A DNA stretch of 64,000 nucleotides from Amycolatopsis sp. MtRt-6. Its GTDB lineage: Bacteria; Actinomycetota; Actinomycetes; Mycobacteriales; Pseudonocardiaceae. The translations under genes and the position numbers were made by a program. The stretch is from NCBI RefSeq assembly GCF_017308975.1, contig NZ_JADWPD010000006.1, positions 186,001 to 250,000 on the forward strand, given 5' to 3'. Shown here in pieces: positions 9,702 to 20,654 of this stretch; the stretch's first letter is position 1, and each line of letters opens with the position of its first letter. Under the pieces are notes generated by a model, which did not search any database, was not told where the DNA came from, and saw only the letters and a program-made list of their open reading frames with translations.

Positions 9702-10472
9702 TCAAACGCGCTTGAACAGCAGGGCGCGCTTCACTTCCTGGATCGCCTTGGTCACCTGGATGCCGCGGGGGCAGGCGTCCGTGCAGTTGAACGTCGTGCG
9801 GCAGCGCCAGACGCCTTCGCCGTCGTTCAGGATGTCCAGGCGCTCCTCCGACCCCTCGTCGCGGGAGTCGAAGATGAAGCGGTGGGCGTTGACGATCGCC
9901 GCCGGGCCGAAGTACGAGCCGTCGTTCCAGTACACCGGGCAGGACGATGTGCAGCACGCGCAGAGGATGCACTTCGTCGTGTCGTCGAAACGATCCCGGT
10001 CGGCCTGGGACTGGATGCGCTCGCGCGTCGGCTCGTTGCCGTAGGTGATCAGGTACGGCTTGATCGCGCGGTACGCCTCGAAGAACGGGTCCATGTCGAC
10101 GTAGAGGTCCTTCAACGTCGTCAGGCCCTTGATCGGGGCGATCGTGATCGTGGTCTTCTTGCCGCTCTTCTCCAGCAGGTCCTTCATCAGGACCTTGCAG
10201 GCGAGCCGGTTGATGCCGTTGATCTGCATCGCGTCGGACCCGCACACGCCGTGGGCGCACGAACGGCGGAACGAGAACGTGCCGTCGATGTAGTCCTTGA
10301 CGTAGAACAGCAGGTTGAGCAGCCGGTCGGTGCGCTGCGCCGGGACGTCGTAGGACTCCCAGTGCGGCTCCGAATCCACCTCCGGGTTGAACCGCAGGAT
10401 CTTCAGCGTGACCGTGATCGGGGTGTGCTCGTCCGCAGCAGCAGGAGCGTCCTCAGTGGTGGCCGCAGTCAT
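9702..10472 (-). CDS. sdhB: Succinate dehydrogenase iron-sulfur subunit
   Basis: A 256-residue electron-transfer subunit of complex II. The N-terminal 2Fe-2S domain has CAHGVCGSD with C72 and C77, then C92. The third ligand position is Asp (D80), as in E. coli SdhB. The C-terminal domain carries CILCACCTSSCPVYW and CRTTFNCTDACPRG, ligands for the 4Fe-4S and 3Fe-4S clusters. The start codon overlaps the sdhA stop codon by one base (TGATG), so the subunits are translationally coupled. Last gene of the sdhCDAB operon. Confidence 0.97.
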   Translation of the reverse strand: MTAATTEDAPAAADEHTPITVTLKILRFNPEVDSEPHWESYDVPAQRTDRLLNLLFYVKDYIDGTFSFRRSCAHGVCGSDAMQINGINRLACKVLMKDLLEKSGKKTTITIAPIKGLTTLKDLYVDMDPFFEAYRAIKPYLITYGNEPTRERIQSQADRDRFDDTTKCILCACCTSSCPVYWNDGSYFGPAAIVNAHRFIFDSRDEGSEERLDILNDGEGVWRCRTTFNCTDACPRGIQVTKAIQEVKRALLFKRV

Positions 10473-12226
10473 CAGTACTTCCGCTCCATCGGCTCGTAGC
10501 GGGTGAAGGTGACCGGCTTGTAGTCCAGCCGGATGTCGGACGACAGACCGGAGCCCTGCTTGTAGGCCATGGTGTGCCGCATGAAGTTCGTGTCGTCGCG
10601 GTTCGGGTAGTCCTCGCGGGCGTGGCCGCCGCGGGACTCCTTGCGCGCCAGCGCGCCCACGATCAGGACCTCGGCCAGCTCCAGCAGGAAGCCCAGCTCG
10701 ACGGCTTCGAGCAGGTCGGTGTTGTACCGCTTGCCCTTGTCCGCCACGGTGATCCGCTGGTACCGCTCCTTCAGCGCCTGGACGTCGGTCAGCGCCTGCT
10801 TCAGCGTGTCCTCGGTCCGGTACACCGACGCGTGCGAGTCCATCGTCTGCTGCATTTCCTTGCGGATGTCGGCGACGCGCTCGTCGCCGTGCTCCGACAG
10901 CAGGCCCGCCAGCTGCTCCTCGACCAGCGCGGTCGGGTTTTCCGGGAGTTCGACGTGCTCGTGCGCCAGCGCGTACTCCGCGGCGGCGATGCCGGCGCGG
11001 CGGCCGAACACGTTGATGTCCAGCAGCGAGTTCGTGCCGAGCCGGTTGGAACCGTGCACGGACACGCACGCGACCTCGCCCGCGGCGTACAGGCCGGGTA
11101 TGACGTTCTCGTTGTCCCGCAACGCTTCGCCGTGGATGTTGGTCGGGATGCCGCCCATGACGTAGTGGCACGTCGGGAACACCGGCACCGGCTCCTTGAC
11201 CGGGTCGACGCCCAGGTAGGTCCGGGAGAACTCCATGATGTCCGGGAGCTTCGCGTTCAGCGTCTCCTCGGGGATGTGCGTGACGTCGAGGACGACGTAG
11301 TCCTTGTTCGGGCCACAACCCCGGCCCTGCAGCACTTCCTGCACCATGGAGCGCGCCACGATGTCGCGCGGCGCGAGGTCCTTGATGGTGGGGGCGTAGC
11401 GCTCCATGAACCGCTCGCCGGAGGCGTTGCGCAGGATCCCGCCCTCGCCGCGGACGGCTTCGGAAATGAGAATCCCCAGGCCCGCGAGGCCGGTCGGGTG
11501 GAACTGGAAGAACTCCATGTCCTCCAGGGGCAGGCCCTTGCGGAAGATGATGCCGAGACCGTCACCGGTGAGGGTGTGCGCGTTCGACGTCGTCTTGAAG
11601 ATCTTGCCCGCGCCGCCGGTGGCGAACACGATCGACTTCGCCTGGAAGACGTGCAGCTCGCCGGTGGCCAGCTCGTAGGCGACGACGCCGGAGGCGACCG
11701 GGTTGCCGTTCTCGTCCGGGGTGGTGACGAGGTCGAGCACGTAGAACTCGTTGAAGAACTCCGTGCCGTACTTGACGCAGTTCTGGTACAGCGTCTGCAG
11801 GATCATGTGGCCGGTGCGGTCCGCGGCGTAGCAGGCGCGGCGGACCGCGGCCTTGCCGTGGTCACGCGTGTGCCCGCCGAACCGGCGCTGGTCGATCTTG
11901 CCTTCGGGCGTGCGGTTGAACGGCAGGCCCATCTTCTCGAGGTCGAGGACGGCGTCGATGGCCTCCTTCGCCATGATCTCGGCGGCGTCCTGGTCGACCA
12001 GGTAGTCGCCGCCCTTGATCGTGTCGAAGGTGTGCCACTCCCAGTTGTCCTCTTCGACGTTCGCCAGCGCGGCGCACATGCCGCCCTGGGCCGCGCCGGT
12101 GTGGGACCGGGTCGGGTAGAGCTTGGTGAGGACCGCGGTGCGGGCGCGCTGGCCGGACTCGATGGCCGCGCGCATGCCGGCGCCGCCGGCACCGACGATC
12201 ACCACGTCGTACTTGTGGAACTGCAT
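10472..12226 (-). CDS. sdhA: Succinate dehydrogenase flavoprotein subunit
   Basis: A 584-residue catalytic subunit oxidising succinate to fumarate in the TCA cycle. It begins with the dinucleotide-binding fold VVIVGAGGAGMRAA. The covalent FAD attachment site is RSHTGAAQGG (H42), followed by the active-site region FHPTGL and GSNRLGTNSLLD. Length is normal. The ATG at 12226 has GGAGG just upstream. It follows sdhD after a 20-nt gap. Confidence 0.98.
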   Translation of the reverse strand: MQFHKYDVVIVGAGGAGMRAAIESGQRARTAVLTKLYPTRSHTGAAQGGMCAALANVEEDNWEWHTFDTIKGGDYLVDQDAAEIMAKEAIDAVLDLEKMGLPFNRTPEGKIDQRRFGGHTRDHGKAAVRRACYAADRTGHMILQTLYQNCVKYGTEFFNEFYVLDLVTTPDENGNPVASGVVAYELATGELHVFQAKSIVFATGGAGKIFKTTSNAHTLTGDGLGIIFRKGLPLEDMEFFQFHPTGLAGLGILISEAVRGEGGILRNASGERFMERYAPTIKDLAPRDIVARSMVQEVLQGRGCGPNKDYVVLDVTHIPEETLNAKLPDIMEFSRTYLGVDPVKEPVPVFPTCHYVMGGIPTNIHGEALRDNENVIPGLYAAGEVACVSVHGSNRLGTNSLLDINVFGRRAGIAAAEYALAHEHVELPENPTALVEEQLAGLLSEHGDERVADIRKEMQQTMDSHASVYRTEDTLKQALTDVQALKERYQRITVADKGKRYNTDLLEAVELGFLLELAEVLIVGALARKESRGGHAREDYPNRDDTNFMRHTMAYKQGSGLSSDIRLDYKPVTFTRYEPMERKY

Positions 12227-12246
12227 GGCAGGAGGTCTCCGGGGCT

Positions 12247-12660
12247 TCAGTTCGCGGGCATGTTCGGGTCGAAGGTGAAGATCACCATCGTGCCGACGGC
12301 CAGGATCAGCACCATCGAGACGTAGAGCAGGATCTTCAGCCAGAACCGCGTGCTGTCCTTGCGGGCGTAGTCGTCGATGATCGTGCGCAGCCCGTTGCCG
12401 CCGTGGATCTCGGCGAGCCACAGCATCGACAGGTCCCAGAACTGCCAGAACGGCGAGGCCCAGCGGCCGGCGACGAAGCCCCAGTTGATCCGGTGCACGC
12501 CGCCGTCGAGGATGTTCATGATCAGCAGGTGGCCGAGCACCAGGACGACCAGCGCGAGGCCGGAGATCCGCATGAACAGCCAGCTGTAGAGCTCGAAGTT
12601 GCTGCGGCGCGCGGCGGGGCGCTTCGGCGAACGGGGGCTGGCGAGAGCGAGGTCGGCCAT
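12247..12660 (-). CDS. sdhD: Succinate dehydrogenase hydrophobic membrane anchor subunit
   Basis: A 137-residue protein with three membrane segments (about 30-50, 72-92 and 105-127). With SdhC it anchors the catalytic subunits and binds quinone and haem. The conserved His in LVLGHLLIMN (about residue 44) is the likely haem ligand. The start lies 1 nt downstream of the sdhC stop, so translation is coupled. Identity rests on size, topology and operon position. Confidence 0.9.
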   Translation of the reverse strand: MADLALASPRSPKRPAARRSNFELYSWLFMRISGLALVVLVLGHLLIMNILDGGVHRINWGFVAGRWASPFWQFWDLSMLWLAEIHGGNGLRTIIDDYARKDSTRFWLKILLYVSMVLILAVGTMVIFTFDPNMPAN

Positions 12661-12661
12661 G

Positions 12662-13105
12662 TCAGTTACCCCCGAAGAGCATTTCGGCGGTGCGCTTCAG
12701 CATGAAGAACGCACCGGGAACCATCACGACGACCCAGACGACGCCGATGACCCACGTCATGGCCTTCTGCAGCTGCGGGCCCTTCGACCAGAAGTCGACC
12801 AGCATGACGCGGATGCCGTTGAGCGCGTGGAACAGCACCGCGCCGACCAGCCCGACCTCCAGGAGGTTCACGAGCGGCGTCTTGTAGGTCTCGATGACCT
12901 GGTCGTAGGTGTTCGGCGACACGCGCACCAGCGCGGTGTCGAGCACGTGCACGAACAGGAAGAAGAATGTGAGCACGCCGGTGATGCGGTGCAGGACCCA
13001 GGACCACATGCCGGGGTCGCCCCGGTAGAAGGTCCCCTGCCGGCGTGAGGCACCCGCCCGATCGCTCGCCGCCGCCTCTGGGGCGGTGCTCGCCGTGGTG
13101 GACAT
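12662..13105 (-). CDS. sdhC: Succinate dehydrogenase cytochrome b556 subunit
   Basis: A 147-residue anchor subunit with three membrane segments. Typical SdhC features are the YRGDPGMWSWVLHRITGV segment with the HRITG motif, the FVHVLDT helix and LFHALNGIRVMLVD with the second conserved His. First gene of the minus-strand sdhCDAB operon. A 637-bp divergent region separates it from the nucleoside importer operon. Confidence 0.93.
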   Translation of the reverse strand: MSTTASTAPEAAASDRAGASRRQGTFYRGDPGMWSWVLHRITGVLTFFFLFVHVLDTALVRVSPNTYDQVIETYKTPLVNLLEVGLVGAVLFHALNGIRVMLVDFWSKGPQLQKAMTWVIGVVWVVVMVPGAFFMLKRTAEMLFGGN

Positions 13106-13742
13106 CGGTGAACGGCCTCCAACGTCTGACTGTGCGCCCGGTGGCCGTGAGGTCCGCTGTCGCCGCGGGAACGGCGGCTATGCCGAGATCAACGTCATCG
13201 AGCCTGGATGAATCGGATGCTAGACCCGCCCCCGGAAGGCGGCTCACCTCCGGGTTCCCCTCTGTGATGGACCAGACACCCGGACGCGCGCCGAGTGTGG
13301 GCGCCGTCACAGCGCCGGGGTCCACTATGGACACGTCGCGGCCGTGCGGGGCCTGTTCGCCCACCCGGCTGACCCACGATCGAGTGGTGATCGTCCGGAG
13401 CGGCCTGGAACGATTCGGAAGAGCGGCTGGCCAGTGTCGTCTCACAGAGTGATCGGAGTGGTCCAGCCCTCGGTCGGCCTGGCACGCTGAGTGACAGCAA
13501 ACGGGCTTTCGGTCGTCCCAGGGAACTCTGGTACCGCCGAAAGCCGCGCTGGGCGGCCGGGATGATCACGGTCGGTGTCCAGTTCGTCGCGCGTGCGACT
13601 CGTGAGTAAACGTTTGTGTTACGTAGCGTGCCTTTCCTATGGCGCATTCCTGTCCGGCGGGTACGGTCTGGCGGTCGACCCGGCAGTAGGGCCGGGTCGT
13701 GCCCTTGACCATCCGCTGGATCAGCGGGGAGGGAGAATCACG
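13106..13742. other. Long divergent regulatory region between sdhC and the nucleoside operon
   Basis: No gene is convincing in these 637 bases. A 9-bp stem GGCTTTCGG/CCGAAAGCC (13504-13512 with 13537-13545) could form a structured leader or operator. TTGTGT (about 13614-13619) with CTATGG 17 nt downstream is a weak promoter candidate for the plus-strand operon. GGGGAGGGAG at about 13727-13735 is the ribosome binding site that selects the TTG start at 13743. Confidence 0.45.
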
Positions 13743-14891
13743 TTGCGTCGCATGCGTGGAACCGCGCTGGCCGCCGCGGCCATGGCCGGGGTGCTCACCC
13801 TGGCCGGGTGCGCCAAGGACTCGGGCGGTGGCAGCACCAACAACACCGCGGCTTCGTCGGGTGGTTCCGACTGCATCACCGCGCCGAAGCCGCCCGCGGC
13901 GCCCGCCGCCGCCAGCAGCTCGGCGGCAGCCGGTGAGAAGGTCGACGGCAGCAAGCTCAAGATCGGCCTGGCCTACGACGTCGGCGGCCGGGGTGACGCG
14001 TCCTTCAACGACGCCGCCGCCGCGGGCACCGACAAGGCGAAGGCCGAGCTCGGCGTGACGACGGTCAGCGAGAGCACCGCCGGCTCCAGCGAGGCCGAGT
14101 CGGCCAAGCAGCAGCGCCTCGACCAGATGGCCGCCACTGGCCTGAACCCGATCATCGCGGTCGGCTTCGCCTACGCGCCGGCGGTCAAGGTCGTCGCGGC
14201 CAAGTACCCGAACACCAAGTTCGCCATCGTCGACGACGACTCGATCACGCTGCCGAACGTGACGTCGCTGGTCTTCGCCGAGGAGCAGGGCTCGTTCCTG
14301 GCCGGCGTCGCCGCCGCGTACAAGAGCAAGAACTGCCACATCGGCTTCGTCGGCGGTGTCAACACCCCGCTGATCCAGAAGTTCGAGGCCGGCTTCCTGC
14401 AGGGCGCGAAGACCGTTTCGTCCAAGATCAAGATCGAGGACGAGTACCTCACCCCGGCCGGTGACTTCTCCGGGTTCCAGGACCCGCCGAAGGGCAACGC
14501 GAAGGCCGCGGCCGAGATCGCCAAGGGCGCGGACGTGATCTACCACGCCGCCGGCGCCTCGGGTAAGGGCGTGTTCGACGCCGCGAAGGCGGGCAACGCG
14601 CTGGCCATCGGTGTCGACTCCGACCAGTACAACCAGAAGACCGTCGAGGCCGACAAGGACATCATCATCACGTCGATGCTCAAGCGCGTCGACGTCGCGG
14701 TGTTCGACTACGTGCGGGCCGTCGCCAAGGGCGACCTGACGACCCTGCCGAAGCGGTTCGACCTCAAGGTCGACGGCGTCGGCTACGCCACCTCCGGTGG
14801 CAAGATCGACGACATCAAGGACGTCCTGGACGGCTACAAGGCCCAGATCATCGCGGGCCAGATCACCGTTTCGGACAAGCCGCAGAAGTAA
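13743..14891 (+). CDS. BMP-family nucleoside-binding lipoprotein
   Basis: A 382-residue substrate-binding lipoprotein of the basic membrane protein (BMP/PnrA-like) family, which captures purine or pyrimidine nucleosides. The lipobox LTLAGC gives C23 as the lipidated residue, followed by a Ser/Ala/Pro linker to about residue 70. KIGLAYDVGGRGDASFNDAA is the family signature. A TTG start at 13743 is chosen because GGGAG lies 7 nt upstream; the in-frame ATG at 13752 is too far from it. First gene of a six-gene operon with an ATPase, two permeases, cdd and deoA. Confidence 0.93.
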   Translation: MRRMRGTALAAAAMAGVLTLAGCAKDSGGGSTNNTAASSGGSDCITAPKPPAAPAAASSSAAAGEKVDGSKLKIGLAYDVGGRGDASFNDAAAAGTDKAKAELGVTTVSESTAGSSEAESAKQQRLDQMAATGLNPIIAVGFAYAPAVKVVAAKYPNTKFAIVDDDSITLPNVTSLVFAEEQGSFLAGVAAAYKSKNCHIGFVGGVNTPLIQKFEAGFLQGAKTVSSKIKIEDEYLTPAGDFSGFQDPPKGNAKAAAEIAKGADVIYHAAGASGKGVFDAAKAGNALAIGVDSDQYNQKTVEADKDIIITSMLKRVDVAVFDYVRAVAKGDLTTLPKRFDLKVDGVGYATSGGKIDDIKDVLDGYKAQIIAGQITVSDKPQK

Positions 14892-14904
14892 CTCAGTGCG
14901 CGCC

Positions 14905-14935
14905 GGGGCTCGGAGGATTTTCTCCTCCGGGCCCC
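14905..14935 (+). terminator. Intercistronic hairpin after the binding-protein gene
   Basis: A 13-bp stem with one G-U pair (14905-14917 with 14923-14935) and a 5-nt loop. It sits between the binding protein and the ATPase gene. Such hairpins usually stabilise the upstream message or partly terminate, leaving more binding protein than transporter. Confidence 0.65.
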
Positions 14936-14971
14936 TCACGCGTTTACACGAGATATGGAATTCTCCCGCCC

Positions 14972-16539
<1,568 letters not shown>

Positions 16540-16543
<4 letters not shown>

Positions 16544-17631
16544 CCTCCTGGCGCACGAAACTGCTGCCACCGCTGCTGGCGATCGTCTTCGCCGTGCTGC
16601 TGTCGGCGATCGCGCTGATCATCTCCGGGGCCGACCCGCTGCAGGCGTACGGCACGATGATCGGCCAGATGTTCAAGGGCTCGACCGCGGTCGACACGGT
16701 GAACCTGGCGACCGTCTACTACCTGTCCGGGCTCGCGGTGGCCATCGGCTTCCAGATGAACCTGTTCAACATCGGCGTCGAGGGCCAGTACCGGTTCGCC
16801 GCCGTCGTCGCGGCCATCGCCGGCGGCGCCATGAAGCTGCCGCCGGTGATCCACGTCGTCGCGATCCTGGTGGTCGCGGTCGTCGCGGGCATGGCGTACG
16901 CGGCGATCCCGGCGATCCTCAAGGTCACCCGCGGGGTCAGCGAGGTCATCTCGACGATCATGCTCAACGCGATCGTCGCCGGCATCATCGCGTTCCTCAT
17001 CAACGCCGACCAGTTCGGCGTGCAGACCGGCAACAACATCGGCACCCGCGTGATCGAGCCGTCCGGCCGGATCCCCGGCATCCCGCTTGGCTCGGGCACG
17101 CTCTTCGGGTTCGTCTTCATCGCCGCGATCGTCGGCGGTGCCTACTGGTTCATGCTCAACCGCACGCGGTTCGGCTTCGAGCTGAAGGCGTCCGGCGAGT
17201 CCACCACCGCGGCCGCCGCGGGTGGTGTCAACGCCAAGAAGATGACGCTGATCGCGATGCTGCTCTCCGGTGGCGTCGCCGGCCTGGTCGCCATGCCGGA
17301 GCTGCTCGGCCGCGACTACAGCTACGGCATCACCGCGACCCAGATGTACGGCTTCACCGGCATCGCGGTCGCGCTGCTCGGCCGCAACCACCCCGGCGGC
17401 ATCGCGCTCGGCGCGCTGCTGTGGGCGTTCCTCGACACCTCCGCGGTGTCGCTGGAGCAGATCAACGTGTCCAAGGAGATCGCGACGATCATGCAGGGCA
17501 TCATCGTGCTGTCGGTCGTCGTGGCGTACGAGATCGTGCGCCGGGCCGACCTCGCGGCGGAACAACGCCGGGTCGGGCGCGCGCTCGCCGGCCGCAAGGG
17601 TTCCTCGGTCAGCGAAGGGGGTGCGGTGTGA
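16540..17631 (+). CDS. Nucleoside ABC importer permease, first subunit
   Basis: A 363-residue permease with about nine to ten membrane segments. The segment NIGVEGQYRFAAVVAAI and the downstream GFEL.ASGES region are typical of BMP/ribose-type (BPD_transp_2) permeases. It overlaps both neighbours by four bases (ATGA at 16540, GTGA at 17628), which indicates tight translational coupling in the operon. Confidence 0.93.
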
Positions 17632-18893
17632 TCACCGACGTCGCTCCCGAATCCGGCTCGACCATGCCGGTGCAGCGCAAGCGGGGCCGGATCCCCGGCT
17701 GGCTGCGCGGGGTGATCTGGGCCGTGGTCGCCATCGTCGTCATCTCGGCGGCGTCGTACTCCACCGGCGTCGCCGCGCTGACGTCGTCGAACACCGCGCA
17801 GACGGCGTTGCGCCTGGCGCTGCCGATCCTGCTCTGCGCGCTGGGTGGCCTCTGGGCCGAACGCGCGGGCGTGGTGAACATCGGCCTCGAGGGCATGATG
17901 ATCCTCGGCACCTGGGGCGCCGCCTGGGGTTCCTACAACGGTGGCGTGTGGGCCGGCCTGATCGCCGCGATCGTGTTCGGCGCGCTCGGCGGGCTGCTGC
18001 ACGCGGTGGCGACGGTGACGTTCAACGTCAACCACATCGTCTCCGGTGTCGCGATCAACCTGCTCGGCCTGGGCATCACGAAGTACCTGGCGAACCTGAT
18101 CTTCGCGCCGATCTCCGGCAACCCGCGGCAGTCGCCGGTGGTGCCGAAGTTCGACACCTACTCGGCGACGTTCCTCTCGGACTGGCTCGGCGACCTGGAG
18201 AAGGAGCAGCGCGTCGGCATCTCCGACGTCGCCGGCATCCTGCGCGGGCTCGTCACCGAGGTGGCGCCGCTGACGATGCTGGCGATCATCCTGGTGCCGG
18301 TGAGCTTCTGGGTGCTCTGGCGCACCCGGTTCGGCCTGCGGCTGCGCTCCTGTGGCGAGAACCCGGTGGCGGCCGAGTCCCTCGGCGTCAACGTCTACCT
18401 GCACAAGTACGTGGCCGTGGTCATTTCGGGCGCGTTCGCCGGCATGGGTGGCGCTTCGCTGGTGCTGCTGCGCGGCGGCGCGGACTACCTGGAGAACCAG
18501 ACGAACGGCCGCGGGTACATCGGCCTCGCGGCGATGATCTTCGGCAACTGGCGGCCGGGCGGCCTGCTCGGCGGCGCGGCCCTGTTCGGCTACGCGGACG
18601 GCCTCCAGCTCGCCGGCGGCGGCGAAGCGGTGCTCGCGCTGCTGTACGGCGCGGTGATCCTGGTCGGCGTGATCGTCGTGGTGCAGTTGTTCCGCCGCCA
18701 GTGGATCGCGGCCGGGCTCGGCGTCATCGGCGCCGGTGTGCTGTACGCGATTTACTGGTCGAACGACACGCTGCCGTCCGACCTGATCCCGTACACCGCG
18801 CACTTCGTGACGCTGATCGTGCTGGCGGTGGCCTCGCAGCGGCTGCGGCCGCCGAAGGCCGACGGGCAGCCGTACCGACGGGGTGAGGACTGA
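17628..18893 (+). CDS. Nucleoside ABC importer permease, second subunit
   Basis: A 421-residue permease partner. NIGLEGMMILGTWGAAWG and RFGLRLRSCGENPVAAESLGVNV match the second permease of BMP-type importers. An N-terminal cytosolic stretch of about 25 residues precedes the first membrane helix. The GTG start overlaps the previous stop; the stop abuts the cdd start with no gap. Confidence 0.93.
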   Translation: MITDVAPESGSTMPVQRKRGRIPGWLRGVIWAVVAIVVISAASYSTGVAALTSSNTAQTALRLALPILLCALGGLWAERAGVVNIGLEGMMILGTWGAAWGSYNGGVWAGLIAAIVFGALGGLLHAVATVTFNVNHIVSGVAINLLGLGITKYLANLIFAPISGNPRQSPVVPKFDTYSATFLSDWLGDLEKEQRVGISDVAGILRGLVTEVAPLTMLAIILVPVSFWVLWRTRFGLRLRSCGENPVAAESLGVNVYLHKYVAVVISGAFAGMGGASLVLLRGGADYLENQTNGRGYIGLAAMIFGNWRPGGLLGGAALFGYADGLQLAGGGEAVLALLYGAVILVGVIVVVQLFRRQWIAAGLGVIGAGVLYAIYWSNDTLPSDLIPYTAHFVTLIVLAVASQRLRPPKADGQPYRRGED

Positions 18894-19283
18894 GTGTCTA
18901 CTGTGGATTGGGACGCGCTGCGTTCCCAGGCGATCGAGGCTGCTTCCCATGCGTACGCGCCTTATTCGGGGCTGCACGTGGGGGTCGCCGGGATCGTCGA
19001 CGACGGCCGGGTCGTGACCGGGTGCAACGTCGAGAACGCTTCCTACGGCCTCGGGCTGTGCGCTGAGTGCACGATGGCCGGCCAGCTGCGGCTGTCCGGC
19101 GGCGGCCGCCTGGTCGCGGTCGCTTGCCGGTCCGGTGCCGGTGACCTGCTGATGCCGTGCGGGCGCTGCCGGCAGGTCCTGTTCGAGCTGGGCGGGTCCA
19201 CGTGCCTGGTGGACACGCCGCGTGGCGTGCTGCCGATGTCCGACGTGCTGCCGGACGCGTTCGGCCCGGACGACCTGCCGTGA
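18894..19283 (+). CDS. cdd: Cytidine deaminase
   Basis: A 129-residue zinc enzyme converting cytidine and deoxycytidine to uridine and deoxyuridine. The zinc and catalytic motif CAEC (C56, E58) and PCGRCRQ (C89, C92) are intact. Length fits the homotetrameric short form. It starts directly after the permease stop with GTG and overlaps deoA by four bases, so imported nucleosides meet the salvage enzymes in the same operon. Confidence 0.96.
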   Translation: MSTVDWDALRSQAIEAASHAYAPYSGLHVGVAGIVDDGRVVTGCNVENASYGLGLCAECTMAGQLRLSGGGRLVAVACRSGAGDLLMPCGRCRQVLFELGGSTCLVDTPRGVLPMSDVLPDAFGPDDLP

Positions 19284-20563
19284 GCGCGTTCGCGGCGGTC
19301 GATGTCATCCGGACGAAACGGGACGGCGGCACGCTTTCCGACGAGCAGATCGACTGGGTCGTCGACGCCTACACCCGTGGTGACGTCGCCGAAGAGCAGA
19401 TGTCGGCGCTGGCCATGGCGATCTTCCTGCGCGGGATGACGTCGGCCGAGATCTCCCGGTGGACGCACGCGATGATCGCGTCGGGGGAGCGGCTGTCGCT
19501 GCCGGTCTCCCGGCCCACGGTCGACAAGCACTCGACGGGCGGCGTCGGCGACAAGATCACGCTGCCGCTGGCGCCCCTGGTGGCGGCGTGCGGCGCGGCG
19601 GTGCCGCAGCTGTCGGGCCGCGGGCTCGGCCACACGGGCGGGACGCTGGACAAGCTGGAGTCGATCCCGGGCTGGCGGGCGGCACTGTCCACTTCGGAGA
19701 TCCAGGCGCAGCTGGAGGACGTCGGCGCGGTGGTCTGCGCGGCGACGTCCGGGCTGGCGCCGGCGGACAAGAAGCTGTACGCGCTGCGGGACGTCACCTC
19801 GACGGTGGAGTCGATCCCGCTGATCGCCAGCTCGATCATGAGCAAGAAGATCGCGGAGGGCGCGTCGGGGCTGGTCCTGGACGTGAAGTTCGGGTCGGGC
19901 GCGTTCATGAAGACCCTCGACCAGGCGCGTTCGCTGGCTGCCGCGTTGACCTCGATCGGCGCTGATCACGGCGTCCCGACGACGGCGTTGCTGACGGACA
20001 TGAACGTCCCGCTGGGGCGGGCGGTCGGCAACGCGGTGGAGGTCGCGGAGTCGGTCGAGGTGCTCCAGGGCGGCGGTCCCGCCGACGTCGTCGAACTGAC
20101 GGTGGCGTTGGCCAGGGAGATGCTGGCGTTGGCCGGTGTTTCCGCGGACCCGGCCGCCGTGCTGGCTTCCGGTGCGGCGTACGAGGTCTGGTGCCGGATG
20201 ATCTCGGCCCAGGGCGGGGACCCTGCCGCGCCGCTGCCGGCGCCTTCGCACGTCCACGTCGTCGAGGCGCCTTCGTCGGGCGTGCTGGCTTCGCTGGACG
20301 CGTACGCGGTGGGCGTCGCGGCCTGGCGGCTGGGTGCCGGCCGGGCCCGCAAGGAGGACCCGGTCCAGGCCGCGGCGGGCGTGCTGTGCCTGGCCAAGCC
20401 GGGCGACCGGGTCTCGGCCGGTGACCCGCTCCTGGAGCTGCACACGGACACACCCGACGCGGTCCCCGCGGCCCTGGCCGCCCTCGAAGGCGGCTTTACG
20501 ATCGCCGACTCGGCACCTGAGCCGGGCCCGATCGTCGTGGAGACGATCCGCGCAGAGGTGTGA
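19280..20563 (+). CDS. deoA: Thymidine phosphorylase
   Basis: A 427-residue pyrimidine nucleoside phosphorylase that splits thymidine or deoxyuridine with phosphate, giving base and deoxyribose-1-phosphate. Visible motifs are KHSTGGVGDK (from residue 83), SGRGLGHTGGTLDKLE (112-127), and a C-terminal domain with ALDAYAVGVAAWRLGAGRARKED. Last gene of the operon. A strong terminator follows 50 nt downstream. Its product would feed DeoC, encoded at 43.5-44.5 kb. Confidence 0.96.
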   Translation: MSAFAAVDVIRTKRDGGTLSDEQIDWVVDAYTRGDVAEEQMSALAMAIFLRGMTSAEISRWTHAMIASGERLSLPVSRPTVDKHSTGGVGDKITLPLAPLVAACGAAVPQLSGRGLGHTGGTLDKLESIPGWRAALSTSEIQAQLEDVGAVVCAATSGLAPADKKLYALRDVTSTVESIPLIASSIMSKKIAEGASGLVLDVKFGSGAFMKTLDQARSLAAALTSIGADHGVPTTALLTDMNVPLGRAVGNAVEVAESVEVLQGGGPADVVELTVALAREMLALAGVSADPAAVLASGAAYEVWCRMISAQGGDPAAPLPAPSHVHVVEAPSSGVLASLDAYAVGVAAWRLGAGRARKEDPVQAAAGVLCLAKPGDRVSAGDPLLELHTDTPDAVPAALAALEGGFTIADSAPEPGPIVVETIRAEV

Positions 20564-20613
20564 CGATCGTCGCGAAGATGATCACCCGTCCGAGTGAGAT
20601 CTGAAGCATGAGA

Positions 20614-20644
20614 AAGGCCCCCACCGGATCCCGGTGGGGGCCTT
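20614..20644. terminator. Bidirectional terminator between deoA and the coiled-coil gene
   Basis: A perfect 14-bp stem (20614-20627 with 20631-20644) and 3-nt loop. It lies between the convergent deoA stop (20563) and the minus-strand gene ending at 20655, with A- and T-containing flanks. It can end transcription from both sides. Confidence 0.9.
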
Positions 20645-20654
20645 CTTCAGATGC